A DNA stretch of 64,000 nucleotides from contig CAJNDS010002690.1 of the NCBI GenBank assembly GCA_905221605.1, positions 650,531 to 714,530 of the forward strand, given 5' to 3'. This document shows positions 41,199 through 51,192 of the stretch, in pieces. Every line of letters begins with the position of its first letter. Within the stretch, counting starts at the first letter, position 1. This DNA comes from Symbiodinium natans (Eukaryota > Sar > Dinophyceae > Suessiales > Symbiodiniaceae). Position numbers and translations under genes: made by a program. The notes under the pieces are model-generated. The model saw only the letters and a program-made list of their open reading frames with translations. It ran no database searches and was not told where the DNA came from.

Positions 41199-43685
41199 GT
41201 TCAACACCAACCGGCGCTAACTCCTGACACAGGGGTTGGGGGTGCATGCTTGTTTGTTTTTGAAAGTGAACAGCCGTCTGAAGGCTCTGCGCACCCACAG
41301 CGGCGAGCAAGCATGTTTTACGGTTTGTTAAGGGTCAGCGTCCCAACCGATGAGCTTCCATGAGACCGAGATTCCCGAGAGATTCCCGAAGAACCAGGCC
41401 AGAAGCAAACCCTACCCCCCTATAGCCTTGCCATGGCTGACCTTAGCTTCCAAGTTAAGCGCTTGCAGCGGGCTCACGCGCATTTGCTCCAGTTGCACCC
41501 GCGGCTTATGGTTGGAACCGAAAGCACCATAAATGTCAGTGAAAACCCTTAAGTTCGACACAGTGTGTTGGGAGTATTGTCGCTAATTTTGCAGGGCCGT
41601 TGTTCTACGAACTTTTCGGGCGGCCACCACCATGCGAAATGCATTATTTGTCATTTCTTTCTGGTTGGCGTTGGTTCGAGGCGAAGAAAAGCTAAGGTCA
41701 GTGAAAACCTTAAGTTCAACATGGGGTGTTGGAACTATTGTAGCTGATTTTGCCAGACAGCTTTTTGCGACTAACTTTTCGGGTGCCACACCCATGCGAA
41801 ATTCACCGTCTGTCCTTTTTTCTGGTATGTGATGGCTCGAGCCGAAAAAAAGTCAAGGCCGGTGAAAGCTCTTAAGATCAACACCGGGCGTTGAACTTCT
41901 TGTTGCTAACTTTCCGGGGTGGGTTCTCTACTGGTTTTTTCGGCTGTCGGGTGACCGTTTTCGGCGCTGAAAATGGGCAATAACTGTTTGCATGGAGCAA
42001 CAATTTAGAAACTGTCTTTGCTTTGTTTTTGGATGTTTTGTTTTTTTGGTTTAGGGTCTAGGGTTGAGGGTTTAGAAGCCCAACAAAAGCAAAACGGAAA
42101 AAACCTTTTAAAAAAATAGACCTCCCCATTGAAATCCAAATGTCAGCTGTGTTTGGCGGTTTGCAGCTGAAAGGGTTGGGACGGTTGGCTGTTCGGGCTT
42201 AATCTGGGAGTTAAAGGTGGCTTTAGTAATGATGGCCATGGCAGTGCGGTGTGGGTGGCTTAGATCCCGAAATCGAGCGACTCTGACCCCAAAAAAAGTT
42301 AGAGACCAAAAAAAAAGTTAAGTTCAACACCGTGTTGAACCTAACTTTTCGTGTTGGAAATCCTGCGTGTTTTTGCTGAATCCTACGTGGTTTTTGGGCT
42401 GTCGCGTGACGTGTTTCAGGGAAAAATGTGGGAAATAAGGGTAAAAAAAGGTCAAACGGCGTCGGTTTGTAGCCTTGCCGCCTGAAAAAACACGTAGGAA
42501 AACAGTAAAAACACGTAGGATTTCCAACGCGAAAAGTTAGGTTCAACACGGTGTTGAACTTAACTCTTTTTTGGTTTCTAACTTTTTTTTGGGGTCAGAG
42601 TCGCTCGATTCGGGATCTAAGCCACCCACACCGCACTGCCATGGCCATCATTACTAAAGCCACCTTTAACTCCCAGATTAAGCCCGAACAGCCAACCGTC
42701 CCAACCCTTTCAGCTGCAAACCGCCAAACACAGCTGACATTTGGATTTCAATGGGGAGGTCTATTTTTTTAAAAGGTTTTTTCCGTTTTGCTTTTGTTGG
42801 GCTTCTAAACCCTAAACTCAAAACCCTAAACCCTAGACCCTAAACCCAAAAAAATAAAACATCCAAAAACAAAGCAAAGACAGTTTCTAAATTGTTGCTC
42901 CATGCAAGCAGTTATTGCCCATTTTCAGCGCCGAAAACGGTCACCCGACAGCCGAAAAAAACCAGTAGAGAACCCACCCCGGAAAGTTAGCAACAAGAAG
43001 TTCAACGCCCGGTGTTGATCTTAAGAGCTTTCACCGGCCTTGACTTTTTTTCGGCTCGAGCCATCACATACCAGAAAAAAGGACAGACGGTGAATTTCGC
43101 ATGGGTGTGGCACCCGAAAAGTTAGTCGCAAAAAAACTGTCTGGCAAAATCAGCTACAATAGTTCCAACACCCCATGTTGAACTTAAGGTTTTCACTGAC
43201 CTTAGCTTTTCTTCGCCTCGAACCAATGCCAACCAGAAAGAAATGACAAATAATGCATTTCGCATGGTGGTGGCCGCCCGAAAAGTTCGTAGAAAAACGG
43301 CCCTGCAAAATTAGCGACAATACTCCCAACACACTGTGTCGAACTTAAGGGTTTTCACTGACATTTATGGTGCTTTCGGTTCCAACCATAATCCGCGGGT
43401 GCAACTAGAGCAAATGCGCGTGAGCCCGCTGCAAGCGCTTAACTTGGAAGCTAAGGTCAGCCATGGCAAGGCTATAGGGGGGCAGGGCTTGCTTCTGGCC
43501 AGGTTCTTCGGGAATCTGAGGCTCATGGAGGTTCACGGGCGGGACGCCGGCCCTGAGCAAACAGCAAAACATGTTGGTTCGCTGCTGTGGGAGTGCAGAG
43601 CCTTCAAATGGTTGTTCAGGCCAAAAAAAGCAAGCATGCACTCCCAACCCCTATATGAGGAGTTAGCGCCGATTGGTGTCGAATT
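41199..43685. mobile_element. Large foldback element, arms about 1.2 kb
   Basis: Left arm 41199 to about 42400, right arm about 42490-43685 in inverse, high identity in the inner two thirds and more diverged at the outer ends. Each arm contains three diverged tandem units of about 160 bp (starts 41536, 41698, 41857) and a TTTAGGG-type tract (42048-42075 and mirror 42806-42848). The frame with HHHAKCIICHFFLVG is present in mirror copies (41565-41747 plus; 43332-43150 minus) but has no recognisable family. Confidence 0.8.
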
Positions 43686-43740
43686 CACCTTCCCCAAACC
43701 TGGTTCGCGAAATTTACCAGTTATAGGGTTTAGGGTTTAG
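43336..43740 (+). CDS. Open frame inside the right arm of the large foldback
   Basis: 134 residues (NHNPRVQLEQMRVSPLQAL, GPEQTAKHVGSLLWECRAFK). The start lies in repeated foldback sequence and the last residues are TTTAGGG-encoded (GFRV). The left arm carries the diverged mirror copy, where the frame is broken. Both strands are open over part of it (minus 43647-43405). Could be a remnant of an element-encoded gene or chance. Confidence 0.25.
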   Translation: MSNLRVFTDIYGAFGSNHNPRVQLEQMRVSPLQALNLEAKVSHGKAIGGQGLLLARFFGNLRLMEVHGRDAGPEQTAKHVGSLLWECRAFKWLFRPKKASMHSQPLYEELAPIGVEFTFPKPGSRNLPVIGFRV

Positions 43741-44036
43741 GGTCAGACGCTTTACAGAGAGGTGCTGGGTTTCGCAGGTTCACTCCTCAATGTGCAAAAG
43801 CGAAGTGAGCGACCTAACAAAGGCACTGAACCCTAAACTCAAACCCGAAACTAGGGTTAAGGTTTAGGGTTTAGGGTTTGGGTGCAGGGTTTTAGATTTA
43901 GTGTTGTGTTGTGCCCCCTTTCTTCTCACAGTCCTCAATCGGATTATAATAAGCGGTACTAACATCCCTAATGAGTCAGGGGAACATCCCCACCCTAAAC
44001 CCTAGACTTGTGGGGTTTAGTGTTTAGATGCTTTAG

Positions 44037-44111
44037 GTTCGGAGTCAAGGTGTGGCCTTCGAATTGAACGTTGACAAGTTCTCACGACACAGAAAAAAGC
44101 TCAAGGCATGA
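44037..44111 (+). CDS. Candidate terminal mini-exon
   Basis: TTTAG acceptor, RSQGVAFELNVDKFSRHRKK then LKA and TGA (44109-44111). The basic C-terminus looks like real protein. Confidence 0.35.
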   Translation, partial: VRSQGVAFELNVDKFSRHRKKLKA

Positions 44112-44154
44112 AGCCTGAACCCTAGAACCCAGGGTAGGCCCTGACCGTTTAGGC

Positions 44155-44230
44155 GTTTAGGTTCTCTTATGCGCCCCATTAAACCAAAAATGTACTTTAT
44201 TTTGGGGGGGAGATTACTTTTGGGTCTTGA
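44155..44230 (+). mobile_element. Family B, degenerate
   Basis: GGTTCTCTTATGCGCCCCATTAAACC, AAAAATGTAC, then GATTACTTTTGGGTCTTG; eroded ends. Confidence 0.4.
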
Positions 44231-44435
44231 ACCCCTGAGCCCTAACCCCCAAACCTCAATTAAGCCTCACAAGCCGAAAGCCTTAGCAGCCTAAACCCTC
44301 AATCCTAAACCCTAAAGCCTCCCTGATATCTTCGCCAGCCCTTGAGGGGCACCCTGCCCAGGGCTCCTGCAAACGCGGATGAAGTAACAAGCCGCTGTAT
44401 GTTCGCAAACTCACTCTCAGACAGAGCACTGCGCT

Positions 44436-44525
44436 ATGTCGGTGGCTCCTCCAGGTCTTGCCTGGCCCCGCTCCTCATGGCTACCTCGGCCCGACATCGG
44501 GTGGCCCGGCGCGCTGCAGGTCGAA
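44436..44525 (+). CDS. Candidate first exon
   Basis: ATG at 44436, MSVAPPGLAWPRSSWLPRPD then IGWPGALQVEG, ending at GTTTAG (44528). An alternative frame (44342-44533, Ala/Arg-rich) also stays open, so frame choice is uncertain. Confidence 0.27.
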
Positions 44526-44940
44526 GGGTTTAGGGTTTAGGGTTTAGGGTTTAGGGTTCAGGGTTCAGGGTTTAGGGTTTAGGGTTCAGGGTTCAGGGTT
44601 CAGGGTTCAGGGTTCAGGGTTTGTGGTTTGTAGGGTTTAGGGTAGTTTAGGCTAGTTATCGGGCAGTTTAGGGCTTCGAGCTAGGACAGTTTCCAACGAG
44701 CAGCTGCCCTTCCAAGAAGCCCTAAACCCCACCCTCAAGCCGAAAACGCTAAGCCTAATACATTTGTTGGTTCTGTGTTCCTATATGAAATCCTAAGCCG
44801 TAATGTTGGACCCTGTTTAGTAGGGGCCTCCCCTTGAAAGTCAATGTGGCCGAATTATTCAGGATCCCCTGACTGTTGGCGGGGTCTTCTTTAAAGTCAA
44901 ACGGATCCCGAAATCCGGCTTTTTTTAGGAATTGGGGCTT

Positions 44941-45420
44941 GTTTCGGCCCGGAGGCTCCGGCTTAAAGCCGGGCCTTATGAAATTAAAGCCGGGCCTTAG
45001 GATTTCAAAGGCAGATCTCCTGAATTCCAACCGGCCCGAAACCATTAATTCCCTTTAAGAAGCCATTTGAAAGATTGATTTCGTTCAAGCCGACAAGGGG
45101 GTGGTCCAGGGGCCCCCTCGGACCCTCAATAATGGGACTGTTTCGGGGCCCTCTTTAATGTCCGGGCCCCCGCCCGGAGCCCCGATTTTGGATGCCTGGT
45201 TGTTTGGGCTTAAAGGCGGGCCTTTTGATTTTAAAGCCGGGCCTTAGGATTTCAAAGGCCGATTTCCGGAATTCCAACCGGCCCGAAACCAATATTTTCC
45301 TTTAAGGAAGCCTTTTGAAAAATTGGTCCCCCTCAATCCGGCAAGGGGGTGGTCCAGGTAGGACTGTTTCGGGGCCCTTCGTCCGGGCCCGGGCCCGGAG
45401 GCTCCGAATTTGGAAAAAGC
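44941..45420. repeat. Tandem repeat of about 247 bp, two units
   Basis: TTAAAGCCGGGCCTTAGGATTTC, AATTCCAACCGGCCCGAAACC, GCAAGGGGGTGGTCCAGG and GGACTGTTTCGGGGCCC recur in the same order. No telomere-like copies inside. Confidence 0.65.
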
Positions 45421-45431
45421 CTATGGATGCC

Positions 45432-45575
45432 TTTTAAATTCATATAAACTCATCCCGGACCCCTTTTCGATTCGCGCGGCTCCCTTTAAAAATCAGATAA
45501 GCTCATCCCTTTCAAATTCATATGGATCCCTTTTAGATCTATCTAAACTCATCCCTATTAAAATCATATAATATC
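45432..45575. repeat. Short degenerate repeat, 35-45 bp
   Basis: Four versions of TTTTAAATTCATATAAACTCATCCC follow the 247-bp repeat; probably the same element. Confidence 0.45.
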
Positions 45576-45767
45576 CCGGGCCCGTTTAAAGAGGGCCCAA
45601 TCCAGCCCTCGACTGTTCCGGGGGGGGGGGGGGTTACACATTAAAGAGGGTCCAACATTAAACGCTAAACCCAAAATAAGGCATCCGCCCCAGGAGCAGC
45701 TGTCATCGCCGGCCAAGACAGCAAGAGCCTGCCGGATGCGAAAGCAGACATATGGGTCTTTAATGTT

Positions 45768-46150
45768 TTGTTTGGTTCTGGGTTACTACTATCGCTACTT
45801 CTACCTAAAAGGTATATTTTTTCCAGGGTCTACTCCAAAGTAGGGTTCAAAGTCGGGTCCCGTTTTGGGCCTAACACTAAACCCCTCAACCCTCCTTTGT
45901 TGGTGGGTCCTGAGGGTGCGGTATTGCATGGAGGGCACTTGCTCAAGGCTGTTTCTGAGCCTCTAAAGTTGGCGACTGCTGTGGATTGAGATCTGGAGGC
46001 TGAGACTCCAAAAATGCTGGCAAGAGAAGAACGACATGGTGCCTGAATGGCTAAAGCAGCCGAGAAGAACTTGGTGGCCCTAAACCCTAAGCTCGCAAAA
46101 TGAGACCTCAACAAGTGAGGTGTGATCGGTGGGACCTTCAACGCAGACAT
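45768..46150. CDS. Ambiguous low-repeat open region (both strands)
   Basis: Unique sequence without telomere-like arrays. Minus frame 46150-45830: MSALKVPPITPHLLRSHFAS, then FFSAALAIQAPCRSSLASIF and CPPCNTAPSGP. Plus frame 45768-45989 ends in GPEGAVLHGGHLLKAVSEPL. I cannot tell which strand, if either, is coding. It may be a remnant of the adjacent repeat element. Confidence 0.2.
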
Positions 46151-46153
46151 CTG

Positions 46154-46431
46154 GAATTTCAGTGGTTTGGGGACTACCAGTCGTCCTTTTATGCGCCGAC
46201 CCTGCGCGAAAGGCTATGTTGGCCAGCGACATGATAGAGTCAGTAGGTTGGGGTTTACAAAGGTTGTTAGGTCTAGGGCTGCTCGGGTTTACGAATGAAG
46301 ATACGGTAAAGCCTAACCCCTCAGCCCCTCAGCCTCAATTTGTAGGGTCTCAAGGGGACACGAGGATGAAGGGTTTCAGATGTCATTCCCACATCGATGC
46401 GGCTTTCGCAGAGGGTGTAGGGTGTGCGTAG
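46154..46431 (+). CDS. Open frame, unknown
   Basis: Reads SVVWGLPVVLLCADPARKAM then LASDMIESVGWGLQRLLGLG; opens in unique sequence and ends at GTAGGG, where a TTTAGGG array begins (46432). The hydrophobic first part could be a membrane segment. Confidence 0.25.
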
Positions 46432-46654
46432 GGTTTAGGGTTTAGGGTTTGGGGTTTAGGGTTTAGGGTTTCGGGTTTAGGGTTTAGGGTTTAGGGTTTG
46501 GTTTCACTCTCCGACCTAGCACAGAAGGGTATTTGGCGATGGCGGGCCAACCCTAGACTCCCTAAGCACCTTCAATTTCCCTCCACAACCTTCTGAAGAG
46601 CTCATTCATCCTTTCAAGGGGTTCAGGGTTGAGGGTTTATAGGGTTCCACACGT

Positions 46655-46707
46655 AGTCTCCCTCCCTCCCTCCCTCCCTGCCTCCCTCCCTCTCTCTCTC
46701 CCTCTCG

Positions 46708-46768
<61 letters not shown>

Positions 46769-46800
46769 TCTCTCCCTCTCTCTCTCTCTCTCTTTCTTTC
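46655..46800 (+). repeat. CT microsatellite
   Basis: TCCC then (TC)n with rare G; shorter CT tracts at 2155-2200 and 24335-24380. Confidence 0.9.
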
Positions 46801-46947
46801 CCTAAACCCTAAACCCTAAACCAAGGGGCCCTAAGAGCCTTGGAGGGTTAGCTTGGGGTTTCATTCTCCGACCTAGAACAGCAGGGTATTTGGCAGTGGC
46901 GAGCTCAAGCCTAAACCCTCAACATCCGTCCGAATATAAGCCCCACA

Positions 46948-47040
46948 ACTTGGAGGTTCATGGGTAGTTACAAGTGGCTTAGAGGTAGGGCAACTCTACG
47001 TACAACTGGTTCTGACCTTGTTTTATAACCCTACATATAA
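46948..47040 (+). mobile_element. Family E, left half
   Basis: ACTTGGAGGTTCATGGGTAGTT and TACAACTGGTTCTGACC; the right end is missing. Confidence 0.45.
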
Positions 47041-47112
47041 CTCCCTAAGCCCTATAAACCCTAAACCCTACACACCCGAACTACGGCTCAAGGAACCTCT
47101 TAAAGAGCTCAG

Positions 47113-47192
47113 GATTCGAGGACTTCCATCAGAAGCTGGCCCACGACGGCTTCGCCGTGGCGGAGCTGCCCAGCGAGGCACCGCCGACGAGG
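47113..47192 (+). CDS. Mini-exon X1 of the 47-59 kb split gene
   Basis: CTCAG acceptor (47112), frame FEDFHQKLAHDGFAVAELPS then EAPPTR, ends phase 0 at donor GTTTAG (47193). The 'HDGFAVAELP' run resembles the N-terminal beta strand (xxGfxvv.lp) of 2-oxoglutarate oxygenases; this is a weak likeness that fits exon X9. Confidence 0.45.
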
Positions 47193-47467
47193 GTTTAGGG
47201 TTTAGGGTTTAGGGCTTTGGGTTTAGGGTTTAGGGTTTAGGGTTTAGGGCCTAGGGCTTAGGGCTTAGGGTTTAGGGTTTAGGGTTTAGGGTTTAGGGCT
47301 TAGGGTACCCTGAAGGTCAAGACGTACAGCCTGAAACCTTTTGGGGTGTAGGGCTAAGATTTCGGTCCATGTACCTATGTAGTAGGTTTAGAGCCCAAGT
47401 ATACACCATATACTTGCATGGACCCTTGTAGAGTAGGGTTTAGGGCTTATAAAAATATTTTGGTGGG

Positions 47468-47535
47468 CCCTAAACCCTAAACCCTAAACCCTAAACCCTA
47501 AACCCTAAACCCTAAACCCTAAACCCTAAACCCTA
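47468..47535 (-). repeat. (CCCTAAA)n array before exon X2
   Basis: About nine units. Confidence 0.9.
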
Positions 47536-47551
47536 TAAGCCCTAAACCCTT

Positions 47552-47640
47552 GGGTTCACGCCACGCTTCGCCCGCGAGCCCAAGGCGCTGGACCACCTCC
47601 GTGCCAAGGCTGCCACGCGCTCGGCAAAAGCTGGGTGTTT
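47552..47640 (+). CDS. Mini-exon X2 of the split gene
   Basis: FTPRFAREPKALDHLRAKAA then TRSAKAG. CCCTAAA before, TTTAGGG after (47662). No obvious acceptor AG close by, so the 5' border is unknown. Confidence 0.38.
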
Positions 47641-48104
47641 GGGGCGCGACCTCCTTTGCAAGGTTTAGGGTTTAGGGTTTAGGCTTTAGGCTTTAGGCTT
47701 TAGGCTTTAATGCTTAGGGTTTAGGGTTTAGGGTTTAGTGTTTAGGGTGAGGAGGGTTTAGGTGGTTTAAGGTTTCGGGGTCCAAGGGTTTACGGGCATA
47801 AGGCTTGGGGTTTCTGATATTAGTTTTAAGTTAAGGGTTTGGGCTTTAGGGTTTCTCTGTCGAAGTGCAGTCAGCACTTGAGAATGTTGAGGCAAGTAGG
47901 CCCCTAGGGTTTAGGGTTTAGGGCTCTGGGTGTAGGGTGTCGGGTGTCGGGTTTGGGTGGGGACCATGAAGTCCTTGTGTGGAGCACGCCTGCAAAATTA
48001 TGACACATGTTCATCTAAACTTCCAGGTTCCTGGAAGTGTAGCGCCCTAAACGCTAAACCCTAAACTCTAAACCCTCAACCCTAAACCCTAAACAGTGTA
48101 GGGT

Positions 48105-48170
48105 TTCTTTGCCAACGCGGCAGCAATGACGGCGTGGATGCGTTCAATGGGTGGGGGCAAAGCAGAATAA
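48105..48170 (+). CDS. Possible small exon
   Basis: FFANAAAMTAWMRSMGGGKA then E and TAA (48168-48170). CCCTAAA before. In the same stretch as the split gene but with a stop, so it is either a different frame or not an exon. Confidence 0.2.
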   Translation, partial: FFANAAAMTAWMRSMGGGKAE

Positions 48171-48194
48171 CGTCCAAGAGATCACATTTTCCCT

Positions 48195-48310
48195 GGGTTC
48201 CCCTTCTACCCCCCTCTATACTTCCCCCCCCCCCCCTAGGTCCCCCCCAAAATGAAGGCTCTGTAGGGATAATGAAGCCTAATTAGGGTAGTGGGGTAGT
48301 AGGGGAACCC
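48195..48310 (+). mobile_element. Single hairpin element
   Basis: GGGTTCCCCTTCTACCCCCC at the left, GGGGTAGTAGGGGAACCC at the right, C-rich loop. Confidence 0.5.
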
Positions 48311-48481
48311 ATGAATTTTGCTTGGGCCAGGTGTCCTCCCTCAACGCCAAAGCCTAGAAGGCTGGCAGCCCTAGACCCTCCAGCTTCTAAATTCAGCCTG
48401 AGGCCATAAACGCCTGGAGCCCCCGAAACCCTAAACCCTAAACCCTAAACCCTAAACCCTAAACTCTTTGAACGCTTTCAG

Positions 48482-48532
48482 TCCCCGAGGTCGAGCACTT
48501 GGGAGAGCAAGCTGCCGATCAGGCACCCAGGG
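48482..48532 (+). CDS. Mini-exon X3 of the split gene
   Basis: TTTCAG acceptor (48481), PEVEHLGEQAADQAPR. The best in-frame donor is GC (CCCAGG/GCGGGG), phase 0, compatible with X4. Confidence 0.4.
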
Positions 48533-48901
48533 CGGGGGCCGGGGAGGGGGGGGGGGGGGGGGGGGAGGTTTAGGGTTTAGGGTTTAGGGTTTAGGGTTTG
48601 GGGTTTGGGGTTTGGGGTTTAGGGTTTAGGGTTTTGGGGTTTTGGGTTTGGGGTTTTGGGGTTTGGGGTTTAGGGTTTTTTTAGTGAAGCTTCTGGGCTT
48701 AGGGTTTCGGGTTTATTTTCTGTGTTTTGGGTGCGTTTGGGGTAGGGTTTCATTTGTTAGTTTTTTGGTTCTTCAGCAGATAGTAGAGTTGTTCCAGGTG
48801 TACTTTTAGTTCGCGAATGTCGTGTGTAGGCTACCCCGCCGAGCTTACAGCCTCAACCGCATAGTATAGGCATGCACTTTGTAACATACTTGGGGCGGTT
48901 T

Positions 48902-48996
48902 TTGGTTGGTGTTCCCGCTTGTACTAACAGTCCTTATGATAAGGGGTACTATAGTCCCTAATGAGGACTGTTAGTATGAGGGTGAACATCCCAAGT
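48902..48996 (+). mobile_element. Hairpin family F
   Basis: GGTGTTCCCGCTTGTACTAACAGTCCT ... GGACTGTTAGTATGAGGGTGAACATCC; centre GGGGTACTATAGTCCC. Confidence 0.65.
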
Positions 48997-49298
48997 TTTA
49001 GGGTTTAGGGTTTGGGGCTATTGGGTGGGAGTGTGCGTTAACATAAGGCTGCCAGGCTGGATGTAAGATAAATCTGATGTTACGGTTTAGAGGGCAATTC
49101 AGGCCCTAAGCCAAAAAAAACCTAAACCCTAAACCCCAAGTCATGACACTTTACGTGCAACTTGTTTCAGGCGAAAAAACCGCAAATCCTAAACCCCGAA
49201 TCCTAAACCCTAAGCCCGAAACCCTAAGCCCCAAACCCCAAACCCCAAACCCTAAACCCTAAACCCTAAACCCTAAACCCTAAACCCTAAACCTCCAG

Positions 49299-49379
49299 GG
49301 CTTCCACCCTGCAAAGCCCAGCAGCGGCGGCTACCCGCCGCGGATGGCAGCTTGGCTTGGCGATGACATGATTTATTGG
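49299..49379 (+). CDS. Mini-exon X4 of the split gene
   Basis: CTCCAG acceptor (49298) straight after a CCCTAAA array; GFHPAKPSSGGYPPRMAAWL then GDDMIYW; donor GTTTAG at 49380 opens a TTTAGGG array. Phase 0 at both ends. Probably one of the cleanest exon islands. Confidence 0.5.
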
Positions 49380-50199
49380 GTTTAGGGTTTAGGGTTTAGG
49401 GTTTAGGCTTTAGGGTTTAGGGTTTAGGGTTTGGCATTTGGGGTTTAGGGTTTAGGGTTTAGGGTTAAGGATGCAGGGGTTTAGGGGTTTGGGGTTTAGG
49501 GGTCAGGCGATTGTATGATATATGGGGTTTAAGGTTGAGGGGTGCAGGGGTTCAGGGCTTTGGGGTCTAAGTGTTACGCGATTGCATGATTTATGCGGTT
49601 TAGGGTTTAGGGGTGCAGGGGTCTAGGGGTTTGGGGTTTAGCGGTTATAGGGGTGTTCGGAGTCTAGGGCTTTCGGGGTTTAGGGTTATTAGGGAGTTTT
49701 GGGTGTGGCGGGTTTTTTAGGGTTTTTGGTTTTGGGCTTCAGCGGGTTAATTAGGGGTGTCCGGAACGGGGCATAGGGGTTTCTTGCTCGAAGGTTTGCG
49801 GGTGTTTTCTTATTTGGATCAGGATTGTCGTCGTTGAGGAGATTTTTCTGAGTTTAGGGTTTAGTGTTTCGGGTTAGGTTTTTTTGGATGGGAGAAAAGG
49901 GGTTGATGTTGGGGTTGAGGGGGGAACCCCCCCAAAGGGTACTCGAAAACCGTCCCAAACGCGTTTTGCTCCTGCCGCCTGGGTGAATTTCCGCGCCACC
50001 CCGTTCCAACGCGAAAGTCGCGTCTACGTGACCGTCAGCACCGAAGTCCTATATACCCAAAAAGCCCATCCTCCCCCCGAAATGGACACGCAGGACCTGA
50101 GGTTTTGAATTTGTGGGTGTAAGTATCTACACTCCGGTTGTAACCTCATCGGTGCACTTGACTTGTAACCCTAGAACCCCTAGCTCCAAAACCTTACCC

Positions 50200-50310
50200 A
50201 GCATTACCCATCGAGCCTCGAAGCAGGAGTGGCACTGGGCCACGGAGGACGGTGCCCAGGATGTTTTTCGCCCTGCAGCGGAGCCTTGGGCACATGCTCC
50301 GAAGGGTTTG
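50200..50310 (+). CDS. Possible exon in the split-gene interval
   Basis: Frame THRASKQEWHWATEDGAQDV then FRPAAEPWAHAPK in unique sequence. It lies between X4 and X5, which already join in phase, so it may be alternative, or not an exon. Confidence 0.25.
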
Positions 50311-50345
50311 GGGACTAGGATGGCTTCGGCTCTTGGGTTAAGTTT

Positions 50346-50456
50346 TGGGTTGGGATGTTCCCCCGTTTGCGAACAGACTGGCAGTCCTGAAGCGGGAGTA
50401 CAAAAGGGGTACTATAATCCTTATTGAGGACTGTTAGTACAAGGGGGAGCATCCCA
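50346..50456 (+). mobile_element. Family F
   Basis: GGGATGTTCCCCCGTTTG ... GGACTGTTAGTACAAGGGGGAGCATCCC. Other F copies: about 6394-6480, 37938-38030 and a fragment at 43935-43985. Confidence 0.65.
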
Positions 50457-50579
50457 TGCTTTGGGGTTTTTCATCAGGGTGTGGGGTTTTCATCTGGGCA
50501 TGGGTTTCTGCGCCTTAGGTTCATTGAGGGTCGGCGGTTTGCGGGGGTTTGGGGTCTTCAGGTCTCCGTGATCTGCGTG

Positions 50580-50665
50580 CAGGGTTACTGCCAGCGACGT
50601 CGCAGTCCTGCCACCTACTCAGCTAGCGCCTCCAAAACCACCTCAAGACCTGCCTAGCGTTGAGG
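50580..50665 (+). CDS. Possible proline-rich exon
   Basis: RVTASDVAVLPPTQLAPPKP then PQDLPSVEG, next to TTTAGGG-type sequence. A competing frame (CQRRRSPATYSASASK...) is also open. Confidence 0.22.
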
Positions 50666-51114
50666 GCTTGGGGTTTCGGGTGTAGGGTTTAGGGGTTGAC
50701 CCAACCTTTAAACTTGAGGGCCGCTCGGGGGACACAACACCCTTCTCACAAAAAGCAATATCTAGTCAAGCTATGCCAAAAAAGCGGCTCGCTCTCTGTT
50801 TGGGGCTGTTCTACATGGGCAAGTTGTGTATTTAATACTACAAGAATCTTACGTTAATGAACCCCCACAAACAAGGGACCGAAAGCCACGGGGTATGCTT
50901 TAGACCCTAAGCCCTCAACCCTGAACCCATGAACCCTGAACCTCGAACCCCAAACCTCAAACCCCAAACCCCAAACCCCAAACCCTAAACCCCAAACCCC
51001 GAACCCTAAACCCCAAACCCCAAACCCCAAACCCTAAACCCTAAACCCTAAACAAAAAGAACACAAAAGCAACAGCAAAAAAAAAAAAAAACAAAAGCAA
51101 AACGGCGCCTTCAG

Positions 51115-51192
51115 GAAGCCCTCGCGCCGTTTTTGCCCAACTTTCAGCTCCTGGATGCCAAGCTCATCGTGGCAACAGGACGTCCTTGCATT
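51115..51192 (+). CDS. Mini-exon X5 of the split gene
   Basis: CTTCAG acceptor (51114), EALAPFLPNFQLLDAKLIVA then TGRPCI, donor GTTTAG at 51193. Phase 0 at both ends, so it joins X4 (...MIYW/EALAPF...) and X6. Confidence 0.5.
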
